From assembly GCF_900101825.1 (NCBI RefSeq), contig NZ_FNAG01000008.1, forward strand, positions 62,001 to 126,000: DNA of 64,000 bases. The letters are read 5' to 3'. Positions 47,501 to 55,778 of the stretch are shown in pieces. How positions within the stretch are numbered: position 1 is the first letter of the stretch; every line of letters begins with the position of its first letter. Source of the DNA: Aquimonas voraii. GTDB lineage: Bacteria; Pseudomonadota; Gammaproteobacteria; Xanthomonadales; Xanthomonadaceae. The notes below the pieces were generated by a model that saw only the letters and a program-made list of their open reading frames with translations, did no database searches and was not told the DNA's origin. A program made the position numbers and the translations under genes.

Positions 47501-48429
47501 GTTCGATTCTGCTGCCTTGGCTGCAGGCGCATCCGAGCGCCACCGTGCTGGATCGCGCGGCCTACCTGCAGCTCTCGCGCAAGGCCGGGATGAGCGAGCT
47601 CGAGCCCGGCCCCTACCTGCCGCTGCTGGTCAACAACACGCTCGGCCTCGCCGTCTACCAGCCGAGTCGAGCGTTGCGCCTGCCGGCCTTCGTGCGCGCC
47701 CGCGAGAACTTCCTTTCGGCGACCCTGCCGCTCACCTTCGAGCTGCTGGAAGCGCGCAATCGCGATGCCGACGCCTGCCTGCTGGCGCTGGCCGCGATGA
47801 TGGGCCTGCTTGGCGAGACCTATGGCGCCGGCGGCCTCGCCTTGGGCTATGTGTCCTTCCGTTCGCACGCCGAGTATTTCTTCGCCGCGCACGATGCCAA
47901 GGGCGCGCTGCGTCAGCGCTTCGATGCGCTCGACGCACGTCTGGGCGCACAGATCGATGCCTGTCTGCGCGCGGTGCTGGCCGCCGACTGGCAGGCGCTG
48001 CCGCTGGACCCGGCCGTGCGCGCGCTGATGCCGCGCTGGGCCGCGGCCTGTGCCGAGAGCGGCCGCGAGCTGCAGGCAATCGTCGATGCCAACCACGAAG
48101 CGCTGCTGGGCGATGCCACCTTCGATCGCCTGGTCGAGGAGATCGCCCCGAACGCCGATCCGGAGTACGCCGAGCGCATGCGCAGCCGCGAGATGTCGGC
48201 GATGGGGCGGCGCTTCTACGAGGAGGCCGAGGGCCGGCGCGTGCAGGAGTCGCCCGAGTTCATGGCCTATCGGGCCAACGTCAACCTGTTCTATCTGCTG
48301 CTGCCGATGCTCGGCCTCTCGCCGATGCAGAAGTTCTGCCTCTGCCATCTCGTCGCGCTCTCGGTCGAGCGCGTGCTGGGCGTGTCCTGGCGCCGGATCA
48401 TGGGCCTGCCCGAACTGGAGGTCGGCTGA
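44575..48429 (+). CDS. LanB-type dehydratase with divergent C-terminal SpaB_C-like domain
   Basis: A 1284-residue protein, longer than NisB (about 990). Residues 1 to about 900 match the glutamyl-tRNA-dependent Lant_dehydr_N domain (YVARSASKTSPLTQFTPVEL, FLDAADRRWDVWYQGF, RQMWLLPPAHLPDP, KPVYVDLGSPRLVRLM). Residues about 905-1284 begin like SpaB_C (RRWQVLRVAWFED, then HWKYGPHVDLLVEC) but lack the RYGG and HMxxNR elimination motifs. A complete SpaB_C protein is encoded separately at 53643-54617. Thus this C-terminal domain may be degenerate or act as a thiopeptide [4+2] cyclase; both are inference. It overlaps the next gene by 1 nt (TGATG). Confidence 0.88.
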   Translation: MEAIRTSTPAPPRLGQDLLHPLYVMRVAGSPVALLDGVRGAGTAEDCARAIDLRLRLQAAAESICRHLEPAVPRLQDRALSRAVLAAKRGMFRLKPCAPTLLASLSEVLDAGALDALQRFNAELLELHRLESGLVASYERELRESAGALPAAWRDGALRNALAYVNPELHAKLERQFGHGAAPELSAKELRKLEDTLLQYVARSASKTSPLTQFTPVELRAWDSAGTTHPELEYWQRVAATRLHFKPALLQHLLAPVLGDFGRLHAVLPLRLNGSFELRGERARFRTTAPGNVGNGRTYGTGEAAAELAYNGVLRCLRQVYADHGDRPLLAAELAAGMCALAPKLDAGSVIGFLQKVHGLGLLQFDLGGGEQCDALDWALSLAQRLAPALGTPLVAALQGLRDCLQRFVDDDPAARAAVVIEVRERVEALRELTGAERLPALFKPQFFENAYLPESVRPLAPAALAEDAGSLDLLLALSPLVDYNQVVRCQLADFFVARFGVDGICEDVPALLEAFDAVFRPGGMAAPDATGAAAVESAISRDYTSARDAFDSLMERALGQSGEVVLEPEQLRAVVDLLPPALRRRGCSHSLLLQPLPRRADAPRWVVNQVFSGRGSLQSRFLEAATPEQLADVVDYLRAGSRFARFAEVPGVFGFAANRHPPTTEHELGLPPFPASHPEAAVLPLAGLRLRYEADSHSLYFLDAADRRWDVWYQGFLIPALLPRLQRVLAMAFSEGLNQHTMGTMMRRGLIRPQSVVRFPRLRLGSLVLARQMWLLPPAHLPDPELGPAEFFLAVQRWRHEQQLPAEIYLRLSPVATPDGEGVDLAAIDWSNFDFKDLKPVYVDLGSPRLVRLMQRVLKRNRFPATVTEALPRPQDACVRVAGAPHAAELHFELTRPAGAQIADARRWQVLRVAWFEDDRRALVAGPMRQLSEQLRAKGLDRQMLQVHWKYGPHVDLLVECSASQLHGEVLPLARSILLPWLQAHPSATVLDRAAYLQLSRKAGMSELEPGPYLPLLVNNTLGLAVYQPSRALRLPAFVRARENFLSATLPLTFELLEARNRDADACLLALAAMMGLLGETYGAGGLALGYVSFRSHAEYFFAAHDAKGALRQRFDALDARLGAQIDACLRAVLAADWQALPLDPAVRALMPRWAAACAESGRELQAIVDANHEALLGDATFDRLVEEIAPNADPEYAERMRSREMSAMGRRFYEEAEGRRVQESPEFMAYRANVNLFYLLLPMLGLSPMQKFCLCHLVALSVERVLGVSWRRIMGLPELEVG

Positions 48430-50180
48430 TGGACAGCGCACCCCGGATCCAGGCGACGCCGGCCCGCCGGCTGCGGCTGAAGAACTACGTGTACTTCCAG
48501 CAGGCCGACGACGGCGTCTGGTTCGAGGCCGGCGCTCGGCGCTTCACGCTGCGCGGCGGCGGCGTGTATCCGCTGGTCGAGCGCTGCCTGGCCCTGATGG
48601 AGCAGGGCCTGAGCCTGGAGCAGATCGAAGAGCGCATGCCCGAGCGCCTGCGCGGCGTGCTGCGCCAGCTGGTGGCCGGCCTCGACGAGCACGACATGCT
48701 GCTCGACCTCGACGAGGCGCCGCCGCCGCCGATGCCGGCCGAGCTTCTGCACTATCTGCGTGACCAGTGCGCGCCGCAGCAGTGGGCGGAGCGGCTGCCA
48801 GCCTGGCTGCAGCTGGAGGTCGCCGTGCACGGCGAGGGCTATGCGCTGAAGGCCGCATGCGCTGCCCTGCTGGCCAGCGGTGTGGCCCGCGTCCATGTCT
48901 GGCGGTCGGTCGAGGCGCGCACCCGCGTCACCACGGGCGAGCTTGAGCTGCTGGACGGTGCCGAGCGCCTGCAGTTCCATGCGCAGGGTGCCCAGCTTCC
49001 CGAGGGTGCTGGACTGGCGTTGATCGCCAGCGATGACCTGGATCCCGCGCAGGCGCGGCAATGGCTGGCGGCGGCGATGGGCCGCTCGATGCCCTGCGTG
49101 TTCGCCGGCCTGCTGCGCGGCGAGGCCTGCGTGGTGGCCGAGGCCGAGCATGCCGAGGCCGGTCTCGCGGCCCTGCTGGAACAGCTGCCGCAGGCCCCTG
49201 CCGACAGCGCCGAACACAGCCCGGCCAGCCTTGCGGTGGCCGGCGCACTGGCCGCCCAGGCGGCCCTGCAGCGCGGCTTTTCGATCGAGTCGGAGGCGGT
49301 CCAGCCCGGTCAGCTGCAGCGGGTGAGCCCGTGGATGGAGATCAGCGTCCACCCGATCCTCAGTCGCGCCTCCTTCGCGCCGGCGGCGGCGCTGCGCTAT
49401 CCCGCGCGGCTGGGCCTGCCCGCGGATCGTCCGCTGGGCGAGTACGAGCGCCTCAGGGTCGAGCTCGACCCGCTGTTCGATGAGTTGACCGGGCGCTTCC
49501 TCCAGCGCGGCCTGCCCGAGCTCATGCTGCTGCCCCTGCACCACGAGCTGATCGGCGTGCGCGCAAGCGCCGAGGCCGCGCCGCAGTGGGCCTTGGGCTG
49601 GGGGCTGGACGCCGAGGTCGCCGGGGTCGATGCCCTGTGCGAGGCCGTGCGCCTGCTCTGCGAGCAGGATCTCCCAGGCAGCACCGTGGCCGTGGCCCGC
49701 GAGCGCGCGCGTTGCGAGGCCCGCGCCGTGGCCCAGGCGCTGGGCCGGCACGCTCTGTTCCAGCGCTGCGCACGCGCGCGCCGGATCGAGCTTGTCGCGC
49801 TGCAGCACGCCGGGCTGAATGTTCTGCGGCAGCTGCTGGCGTTCCACGCCGGCGATGACATCGACCTGCTTGCCTACGCGCTGGAAGGCTGGCCCTGCCA
49901 TCTGCTCGAATGCCGCTTCCAAGGCCGTGCGATCGCGCGGGTGCTCGAAGCCAGCTTCGAGGACGCACTCGCCGCGGTGGTCGGCGCTGCCTGCAGTGCC
50001 CTGCAGCTGCAGGCCCAGCTACCCGAGGCGCACTGGCTGCAGGGCCTCAGGGCGCCCGCGGGCGACAGTGACGACGTTCCGCCGCCGCCTCCGCTGAGGC
50101 TGCGCGCGCTGCGCCTGCCGGTCTGGGTGGAGGGTCTTCATGCGATCTGCGCGGAAGCCCGCGAGGTCGCCACCGCATGA
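48429..50180 (+). CDS. Ocin-ThiF-like leader-binding partner of the cyclodehydratase
   Basis: A 583-residue protein resembling the TOMM/thiopeptide 'ocin-ThiF-like' F protein. The N-terminal 90 residues (NYVYFQQADDGVWFEAGARR, GGGVYPLVERCLALMEQG, SLEQI) look like a RiPP recognition element. A Rossmann-like ThiF-related core follows but without the GxGGxG nucleotide motif, as in this family. It is expected to bind the leader and deliver the core to the YcaO protein. The start at the TGATG overlap is chosen; a longer in-frame frame upstream is antisense-like read-through inside the LanB gene. Confidence 0.82.
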   Translation: MDSAPRIQATPARRLRLKNYVYFQQADDGVWFEAGARRFTLRGGGVYPLVERCLALMEQGLSLEQIEERMPERLRGVLRQLVAGLDEHDMLLDLDEAPPPPMPAELLHYLRDQCAPQQWAERLPAWLQLEVAVHGEGYALKAACAALLASGVARVHVWRSVEARTRVTTGELELLDGAERLQFHAQGAQLPEGAGLALIASDDLDPAQARQWLAAAMGRSMPCVFAGLLRGEACVVAEAEHAEAGLAALLEQLPQAPADSAEHSPASLAVAGALAAQAALQRGFSIESEAVQPGQLQRVSPWMEISVHPILSRASFAPAAALRYPARLGLPADRPLGEYERLRVELDPLFDELTGRFLQRGLPELMLLPLHHELIGVRASAEAAPQWALGWGLDAEVAGVDALCEAVRLLCEQDLPGSTVAVARERARCEARAVAQALGRHALFQRCARARRIELVALQHAGLNVLRQLLAFHAGDDIDLLAYALEGWPCHLLECRFQGRAIARVLEASFEDALAAVVGAACSALQLQAQLPEAHWLQGLRAPAGDSDDVPPPPPLRLRALRLPVWVEGLHAICAEAREVATA

Positions 50181-52153
50181 GCCTGCGTCTGGCCAGCGAC
50201 AGCGCCAGCCTGGATCTCGCCGGACAGGTGGGCGAGCTGCTGTGCGAGCGGACGGGCGTGGTCGATCTGGACGACGCGGCCTTGGCGGGCAGCGCCGGTT
50301 CCTGGCTGCTGCTGTTCGACCTCGCTGCCAGCGAGCGGGCCCTGCAGGCGCAGCTGCGCCTGCTCGATGCCGGCGCCCGCGTGCTGATGCTCGGCCTGGA
50401 GCCCGGCGCGCTGTGGCTGGGCGCGCGGATCACGGCGGGCACGCGCGGCTGCCTCGGCTGCCTGCGCCTGCGCGTGGCCAACAACCTGCGCCAGCAGCCG
50501 CACTGGAGCGCGGGCCTGAATGGCCAGCGTCGGCGCGCCAGCGCGCAGCGCCCGTTGTCGCCGCCGCAGCGGCTGTGGCTGCGGGCCCTGCTGTCGGCCG
50601 CGCTGGACGAGGGTTCAGTCGCCCACCGCGCCCATGAGGGCTTCGCCCAGAGCGTGCTCCGCCTCGACCTCGATGCCGGCAGCAGTCGCCTGCATCGTTT
50701 CGTCGCCCACTCGGACTGCCCCTACTGCGCGCCGCTGCCCGCCGATGCGCCTGCCTTGGCCGACTGGATCCGCGAGCGCCGCCTGCGCCCCGACGCCAGC
50801 CGTGACCGCCTCGACAATCCGCGCCTTGATGTGCAGCGCGCCCGCCGGCACTTCGTCGATCGCCGCACGGGCCTGATCCGCCATCTCTACCGCGACCTCG
50901 GTTCGGCGCTGATGCCGATGGCGGTGTCCGAGCTGCCGATTCCCGGCTCCGAGACCATCGAACGCGGCTACGGCCGCGCCGAATCGCGCGAGCGCTCCGA
51001 GCTGGTCGCCCTCCTCGAAGCCCTGGAGCGCCATGCCGGCCACGCGCCGCGCGGGCGCCGCGTGGTCGAGCGTGGCAGCCTGAACTTACTGCGCGAGCGC
51101 CACGGCGCGCAGGTGATTGATCCGCGCGAGTTCGTGCTGCATGCGCCCGAGCAGCAGGCCGAGCCGGGCTATCGGCTGACGTCCTACAGCGACGACCTCG
51201 AGTTCGACTGGTGCTGGGGGCATTCGGTGCGCCAGGGCCGGCCGGTGCTGGTGCCGCTGCAGCTGGTGCACTACTGGCTGGACGCCCAGCCGGGCCGGCC
51301 GGTCAACCGTTTCGTGTTCGACACCTCGAACGGCTGCGCGCTGGGCGGCAGCCCGGCCGAGGCCGCGCTCTACGGGCTGTCCGAGGTGATCGAGCGCGAC
51401 GCCTACTTCTGCACCTGGTACGGGCGCTGGGCGCCGCCGCGGATCGATGCCGACAGCATCGACGACGTTCGCGTTCAGGCCCTGCTCGCGCGCAGCCGCG
51501 CCGAAGGCTACGAAGTGCAGCTGTTCGACCTGCGCGCCGGCATCGAATGGCCGACGGTGATGGCGATGATCGTCGATCCCGCCAACCAAGCGCCGGTGAA
51601 GTCCTACTGCGCCTCGGCCGCACACCGGCGCTGGGGCCAGGCGGCCTTCGCCGCGCTGGTGGAGGTGACCACCTCGATGGGCGTGTACCGGCGCAGCCTG
51701 CCGGCGCTGCGCGAGCGCGCGCGCCTGCTGCATGCGGACGAGGCGCAGGTGCAGGAGATGCCCGATCACGTGCTGCTCTACAGCCTGCCCGAGAGCTTCG
51801 CGCGCCTCGACTTCCTGCAGGGCGGCCCGCGCCGCAGCCTGGCCGAGTGCAGGGCGCAGCTGTGCGACAGCGTCGAGCGCGATCCCGCCGTCGAGTTCGA
51901 GGCCCTGTGCCAGCGCGTGCTCGCCTTCGCCAGCGATGTGATCGTGGTCGACCAGGGCTTCGAGGCACTGCGCGAGGGCCTGGGTCTGCACTGCGTGAAG
52001 GTGCTGGCGCCGGGCCTCCTGCCGGTCAGCTTCGGTCATCAGTACCGGCGCATCCGCCGCGGACGCATCGATGCCGCCGCGGGCGCTCTGGGCATCGACG
52101 CCGCCGCGCTGGCGGCGCGCGGCCTGAACCCGTATCCGCACAACTTCCCATGA
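50177..52153 (+). CDS. Azole-forming YcaO cyclodehydratase fused to C-type zinc domain
   Basis: A 658-residue protein. The N-terminal part is an E1-like C-domain remnant with a zinc tetrad (CLGC at 92-95 and CPYC at 181-184). The YcaO domain runs from about 235, with ATP/Mg motifs ERGYGRAESRERSELVALLE and GGSPAEAALYGLSEVIERDA. It ends NPYPHNFP, a proline-rich tail like that used for catalysis in azoline-forming YcaOs. It is predicted to turn core Cys (and perhaps Ser/Thr) into thiazolines or oxazolines. Four-nt overlaps on both sides. Confidence 0.9.
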   Translation: MSLRLASDSASLDLAGQVGELLCERTGVVDLDDAALAGSAGSWLLLFDLAASERALQAQLRLLDAGARVLMLGLEPGALWLGARITAGTRGCLGCLRLRVANNLRQQPHWSAGLNGQRRRASAQRPLSPPQRLWLRALLSAALDEGSVAHRAHEGFAQSVLRLDLDAGSSRLHRFVAHSDCPYCAPLPADAPALADWIRERRLRPDASRDRLDNPRLDVQRARRHFVDRRTGLIRHLYRDLGSALMPMAVSELPIPGSETIERGYGRAESRERSELVALLEALERHAGHAPRGRRVVERGSLNLLRERHGAQVIDPREFVLHAPEQQAEPGYRLTSYSDDLEFDWCWGHSVRQGRPVLVPLQLVHYWLDAQPGRPVNRFVFDTSNGCALGGSPAEAALYGLSEVIERDAYFCTWYGRWAPPRIDADSIDDVRVQALLARSRAEGYEVQLFDLRAGIEWPTVMAMIVDPANQAPVKSYCASAAHRRWGQAAFAALVEVTTSMGVYRRSLPALRERARLLHADEAQVQEMPDHVLLYSLPESFARLDFLQGGPRRSLAECRAQLCDSVERDPAVEFEALCQRVLAFASDVIVVDQGFEALREGLGLHCVKVLAPGLLPVSFGHQYRRIRRGRIDAAAGALGIDAAALAARGLNPYPHNFP

Positions 52154-53640
52154 ACGCATTCCTGACAGCCGAACAGCGTGCGGCTGCCGGGGCCTGGGCT
52201 CTGGGCAGCTATCGTCGTCTGGACGCGCTGCGGGTGCCGGCCTTCCAGGACCCGCGCGCGCTGCCCGGCCTGAAGCCGGCGGCGGTGGTGCAGCCGGCGC
52301 GGCTGAGCCTGCTGCCGACCGCACTGCCGCGCGGGCTGCTGCCGCTGCGCGAACATCTGCGAGGCGCCCACGTGCCCGGCGAGGACTTGCCGCGGCTGCG
52401 GCTGTCGCGGCTGCTGCGCTGGGTCGCCGCGCCGCTGCGCTACGAGCCGCTGAACCCCTATGCGGTGCATCGCGGCGTGCCCTCGGGACGCTGCCTCTAT
52501 CCGCTGCGCTACCTGCTGCTGGGGGGGGGCGAGGCCCGCGTCTGGGGCTACCGCAGCGAGCACCACGCGCTGGAATCGCTGGGCGAGTGCGAGCCGCTCA
52601 GGAAGCAGCTGGGCGAGGACGAGCTGCTCCTGCTCGGCATCGCCGAGCTCTGGAGCCTTGCCGACAAGTACGGCGAGTTCAGCCCGTTTCCGTGCGCGCT
52701 GGAAGCCGGCATGGCGCAGGCGCAGGTCTGCCAGGTCGGCGAGGCCCTGGGCCTGGCCCCGCAGCCTCTGGAGGCACCCATCGAGGCGCGCGCGCTGTGC
52801 GCGCCCCTCGAAATCCCGCTGGCAGCGGTGCGGTTGCGGCTCGCGGGCTTCGCCCCGCAGGACTGGCCGCAGCTCGAATGCCGCAGGGCAGGGCGGGCGC
52901 CGACTGCCGAATTGACGCGGCGCTTCCCGCGGCTGGAGGAGCTCGCGCAGGCGTTCAGCGCCGGGCTTGAGCCGCTCGCCGCGGCAGCGGCGCCGGTGTC
53001 GCCCACCACTTCGCCACCCGCGTTCGAGGGCGATGCCGGCATCGACGGGCTGGCGATCGACCTCGCCGAGGTCCTGCGCCGGCGCGGCTCGGGCAACGAC
53101 CGCGGCGGCTTCGCGCCGCAGCCGCGCCTGCTGGCGGCCGACTTCTCGCCGCGCCTGCTGGCGCTGGCGCGCGCGCTCACTGCGCGGCGCATGCCCGTGC
53201 CCGAGCAGCCGCGGCTGGGTCAGTACTGGCTGTGGCTGCATGCCAGCGGGCAGGCGCCGGGCCTGTACGACCTCGACTCGCAGCCGGTGGCCACTGCGCC
53301 CGCCGGCAGCGATGCGATCGCCGCCCTGCGCGCGGCGCTGCCGCGGCCGGACTTCCGCTACAACCTGCCGGGCTTCGTCGGCGCCCTGCTGATCTGTGCC
53401 GAGTCCTGGCCCGCGCTGTATGCCGCCGGCCCTTCGGCGCTGCGCCGCCGGCACCTCGCGGCCGGCGCGCTGGCGCAGGACTTCAGCCTGGCTGCCGCCG
53501 CCCTCGGCCTGTTCGCGCGGCCGCTGCGCATGCTCCACGAGCACCGCCTGGAAGCGCGGCTCGGCCTGCCCGGTCCGCTGGTCTACACCCTGCTCTGCGG
53601 TTTCAACCGCAGCGCCAACCCAGCCCTGGAGCTGCTGTGA
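52150..53640 (+). CDS. SagB-type FMN azoline dehydrogenase
   Basis: A 496-residue protein with nitroreductase/SagB features: RGVPSGRCLYPLRYLLLG in the first third and SLADKYGEFSPFPCALEAGM continuing into AQAQVCQVGEALGL. The C-terminal half has a second, shorter nitroreductase-like region (NLPGFVGALLICAE), as in thiopeptide-type SagB proteins. It should oxidise azolines to thiazoles or oxazoles with FMN. Starts at ATGA with the YcaO stop. Confidence 0.85.
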   Translation: MNAFLTAEQRAAAGAWALGSYRRLDALRVPAFQDPRALPGLKPAAVVQPARLSLLPTALPRGLLPLREHLRGAHVPGEDLPRLRLSRLLRWVAAPLRYEPLNPYAVHRGVPSGRCLYPLRYLLLGGGEARVWGYRSEHHALESLGECEPLRKQLGEDELLLLGIAELWSLADKYGEFSPFPCALEAGMAQAQVCQVGEALGLAPQPLEAPIEARALCAPLEIPLAAVRLRLAGFAPQDWPQLECRRAGRAPTAELTRRFPRLEELAQAFSAGLEPLAAAAAPVSPTTSPPAFEGDAGIDGLAIDLAEVLRRRGSGNDRGGFAPQPRLLAADFSPRLLALARALTARRMPVPEQPRLGQYWLWLHASGQAPGLYDLDSQPVATAPAGSDAIAALRAALPRPDFRYNLPGFVGALLICAESWPALYAAGPSALRRRHLAAGALAQDFSLAAAALGLFARPLRMLHEHRLEARLGLPGPLVYTLLCGFNRSANPALELL

Positions 53641-53642
53641 CG

Positions 53643-54617
53643 ATGGCTACCGCACGCCACTGGTCCGCTTTCCACGTATTCCTCGCGGACCCCGAGCGCG
53701 CCAGCGATTTCCTGCTCGACTGGCTGAAGCCGCGGCTGCCGACCTTGCTTTCGGAGGGGCGGATCGCCGGCTGGTTCTTCGTACGCTACTGGGAGGGCGG
53801 CCCGCATCTGCGCCTGCGCCTGTTGGACGCCGATCCGGCGCTGCGCAGCGAGTTCGGCCACGCCCTGCAGAACGCCGTGCCGGCCTACCTCAGTGGCTTC
53901 TCCCTGAGCGCCGAGCAGTACTACGCGAACCACCCGCTGGATGGCGAACCGCGGCCGCTGGAAAGCCTGCCCTGGTATCCGGAAGGCTCGGTGGTGCAGC
54001 TCCCCTACGAGCCCGAGATCCGCCGCTACGGCGGACCCGCCGCGATGACGCACTGCGAGCAGCTGTTCACGCGCAGCAGTGAGATCGCGCTGGCGGTGCT
54101 GGGCGCCACCCGAGGCGATCCGCAGCGGCGCGCTGCGGTCGCCTGGCGGCTGATGGCCGAGGCGGTCTTCGCCTTCGAGGCTTCGCCGTCGGCCCTGGCG
54201 GCATTCTGCGCCAGCTATGCCGGGTTCTGGCGCGGCTACTCCGCAGACACCCGTGCCCTTGACGAGCGCCTCGCCGCGCAGACGGCACCGGCCGCGCAGG
54301 TGCACGCGCTGCGCCGGATGCTGGAGGAGTGCGTCGATGGCGCGCGCGCCGACAGCGCGCAGGCGCGCTGGGCCGAGGCCTGTGCCGGGCTGGATCGCCG
54401 GCTCGGCGAGCTGCATGCGCAGCAGGGGCTGGTGTCGCCGCTCACCGGCGAGGTCTGCGAGGGCGAGGAGGCGCTGCGCGCTGCGCGCTTCAGCATCCTG
54501 TCCTCGCAGATCCACATGCTGAACAACCGGCTCGGCCTGCAGCCGGCACAGGAGCTGGCGCTGGCGCGTTCGCTGGCGGCCGCGGCCGCTGCATTGGGTG
54601 AGGTAGTGCCGGCATGA
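53643..54617 (+). CDS. Stand-alone SpaB_C / glutamate-elimination protein
   Basis: A 324-residue 'thiopeptide-type bacteriocin biosynthesis' domain protein. The start HWSAFHVFLADPERASDFLL, then FFVRYWEGGPHLRLRL, YEPEIRRYGG with HCEQLFTRSS, and the C-terminal QIHMLNNRLGL match the NisB elimination domain, including the RYGG Arg region and the HMxxNR His. It would remove glutamate from glutamylated Ser/Thr to make Dha/Dhb, with LanB N-terminal glutamylation supplied in trans. A GTG 6 nt upstream is an alternative start. Confidence 0.87.
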   Translation: MATARHWSAFHVFLADPERASDFLLDWLKPRLPTLLSEGRIAGWFFVRYWEGGPHLRLRLLDADPALRSEFGHALQNAVPAYLSGFSLSAEQYYANHPLDGEPRPLESLPWYPEGSVVQLPYEPEIRRYGGPAAMTHCEQLFTRSSEIALAVLGATRGDPQRRAAVAWRLMAEAVFAFEASPSALAAFCASYAGFWRGYSADTRALDERLAAQTAPAAQVHALRRMLEECVDGARADSAQARWAEACAGLDRRLGELHAQQGLVSPLTGEVCEGEEALRAARFSILSSQIHMLNNRLGLQPAQELALARSLAAAAAALGEVVPA

Positions 54618-55777
54618 CGGCCCTGCGGATCGCGCTCGACTACCTGCGCTTCCATCGGCTGCGCTCGCTCACCCTGCTGGCCTGCGTGAGCGTGGCCTTC
54701 CTTGCCTACGGCGTGCTGGGCGCGTTCCGCTATTCGCTGCAGAGCGGCGAGGAATCGGTGACCGGACAGCGTCTGATCGTGACCCACCGCGACGGCCTGA
54801 TGCAGACCCTGCCGCTGGCCCACGGTGAGCGCATCGCCGCCCTGCCGGGCGTGGCGCACTGGGCGCATGCGACCTGGCAGGGCGCCTATTTCCGAGATGC
54901 CCGCGAGCTGCTGATGGCGCTGGCCGTGGCGCCCGAGTCGTGGCTGCAGCAGCACCCGGACATGCGCGTCGATGCCGCCGCGCGCGCGGACTTCCTGCAG
55001 CGCCGCAACGGCATGCTGGCCAGCGTGGCGCTGGCCGAGCGCTTCGGCTGGAAGCCCGGCGACAGCATTCCGCTGAAGAGCATCTTGTATCCGCCGCCGG
55101 CGGGCGAGCCGGCCTGGACCTATGTGCTGTCGGGCACCTTCGTGGCCGAGTCGAGCGGCGGCGCGCGCAACTACATCATCACCCACTACGACTACCTCAA
55201 CGAAGCGCGGCCGATGTGGAAGGACACCGTCGGCACCTACATGGTCACGCCTGCCCCGGGCACCTCGCCGGCGGCGTTGGCGCAGGCCATCGACGCGCTG
55301 TTCGCCGATGGCGACGCACCGACCAGCAGCACCACCGATCACGCCTTCCATCTCGAGTTCTTCTCGCAGTCCGGCGACTTCCTGGGAATGATCCGCGCGG
55401 TGCTGGCGGTGGCCTTCGTATCGCTGATGCTGGTGCTGGTCAGCAGCCAGGCGCTGGCCATGCGGCAGATCGCCCGCGATCTCGGTGTGCTCAAGGTGCT
55501 GGGCTACTCCGACCGGCGCGTGGTTGCGATGGTGTTCGCCCAGGTGGGCGTGTTGATGGTCGCCGGGGCGGCGCTCGGCCTTGCGCTCGGCGCCGTCGTC
55601 AACCGCGTGGTCACCCGCCAGCTACCGCAGTTCCTGCCCGACCTGCTGATGCCGCTGCCGGTGGTCGCCGAAGGGCTGGCGCTGGCGCTCGCGCTCGCCG
55701 CCGCGGCGGCGCTGCTGCCGGCTTGGCTGGCGCTGCGTGTGCGTCCGGTCGAGGCCTTCGCCATGGAGCAGGGCTGA
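54614..55777 (+). CDS. FtsX/MacB-type ABC permease 1
   Basis: A 387-residue permease. It has an N-terminal helix (LTLLACVSVAFLAYGVLGAF), a periplasmic domain of about 230 residues and three C-terminal helices, with the MacB-like RQIARDLGVLKVLGYSDRRV loop. It starts by ATGA overlap with the SpaB_C gene. With the second permease, adaptor and ATPase downstream it forms an export complex; homodimeric MacB is split here into two permeases and a separate ATPase, as in LolCDE-type transporters. Confidence 0.9.
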   Translation: MTALRIALDYLRFHRLRSLTLLACVSVAFLAYGVLGAFRYSLQSGEESVTGQRLIVTHRDGLMQTLPLAHGERIAALPGVAHWAHATWQGAYFRDARELLMALAVAPESWLQQHPDMRVDAAARADFLQRRNGMLASVALAERFGWKPGDSIPLKSILYPPPAGEPAWTYVLSGTFVAESSGGARNYIITHYDYLNEARPMWKDTVGTYMVTPAPGTSPAALAQAIDALFADGDAPTSSTTDHAFHLEFFSQSGDFLGMIRAVLAVAFVSLMLVLVSSQALAMRQIARDLGVLKVLGYSDRRVVAMVFAQVGVLMVAGAALGLALGAVVNRVVTRQLPQFLPDLLMPLPVVAEGLALALALAAAAALLPAWLALRVRPVEAFAMEQG

Positions 55778-55778
55778 G

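Noticed and set aside
47421-48428. In-frame upstream extension of the ocin-ThiF-like gene
   Set aside because: It lies within the LanB gene. The extension residues are Arg/Ala low-complexity, and the TGATG overlap at 48429 begins a family-like N-terminus.
53643-54617. Stand-alone SpaB_C protein as the thiopeptide pyridine synthase
   Set aside because: It keeps the RYGG and HMxxNR motifs of the glutamate-elimination domain, so elimination is the simpler call. The divergent LanB C-terminus is the better cyclase candidate.
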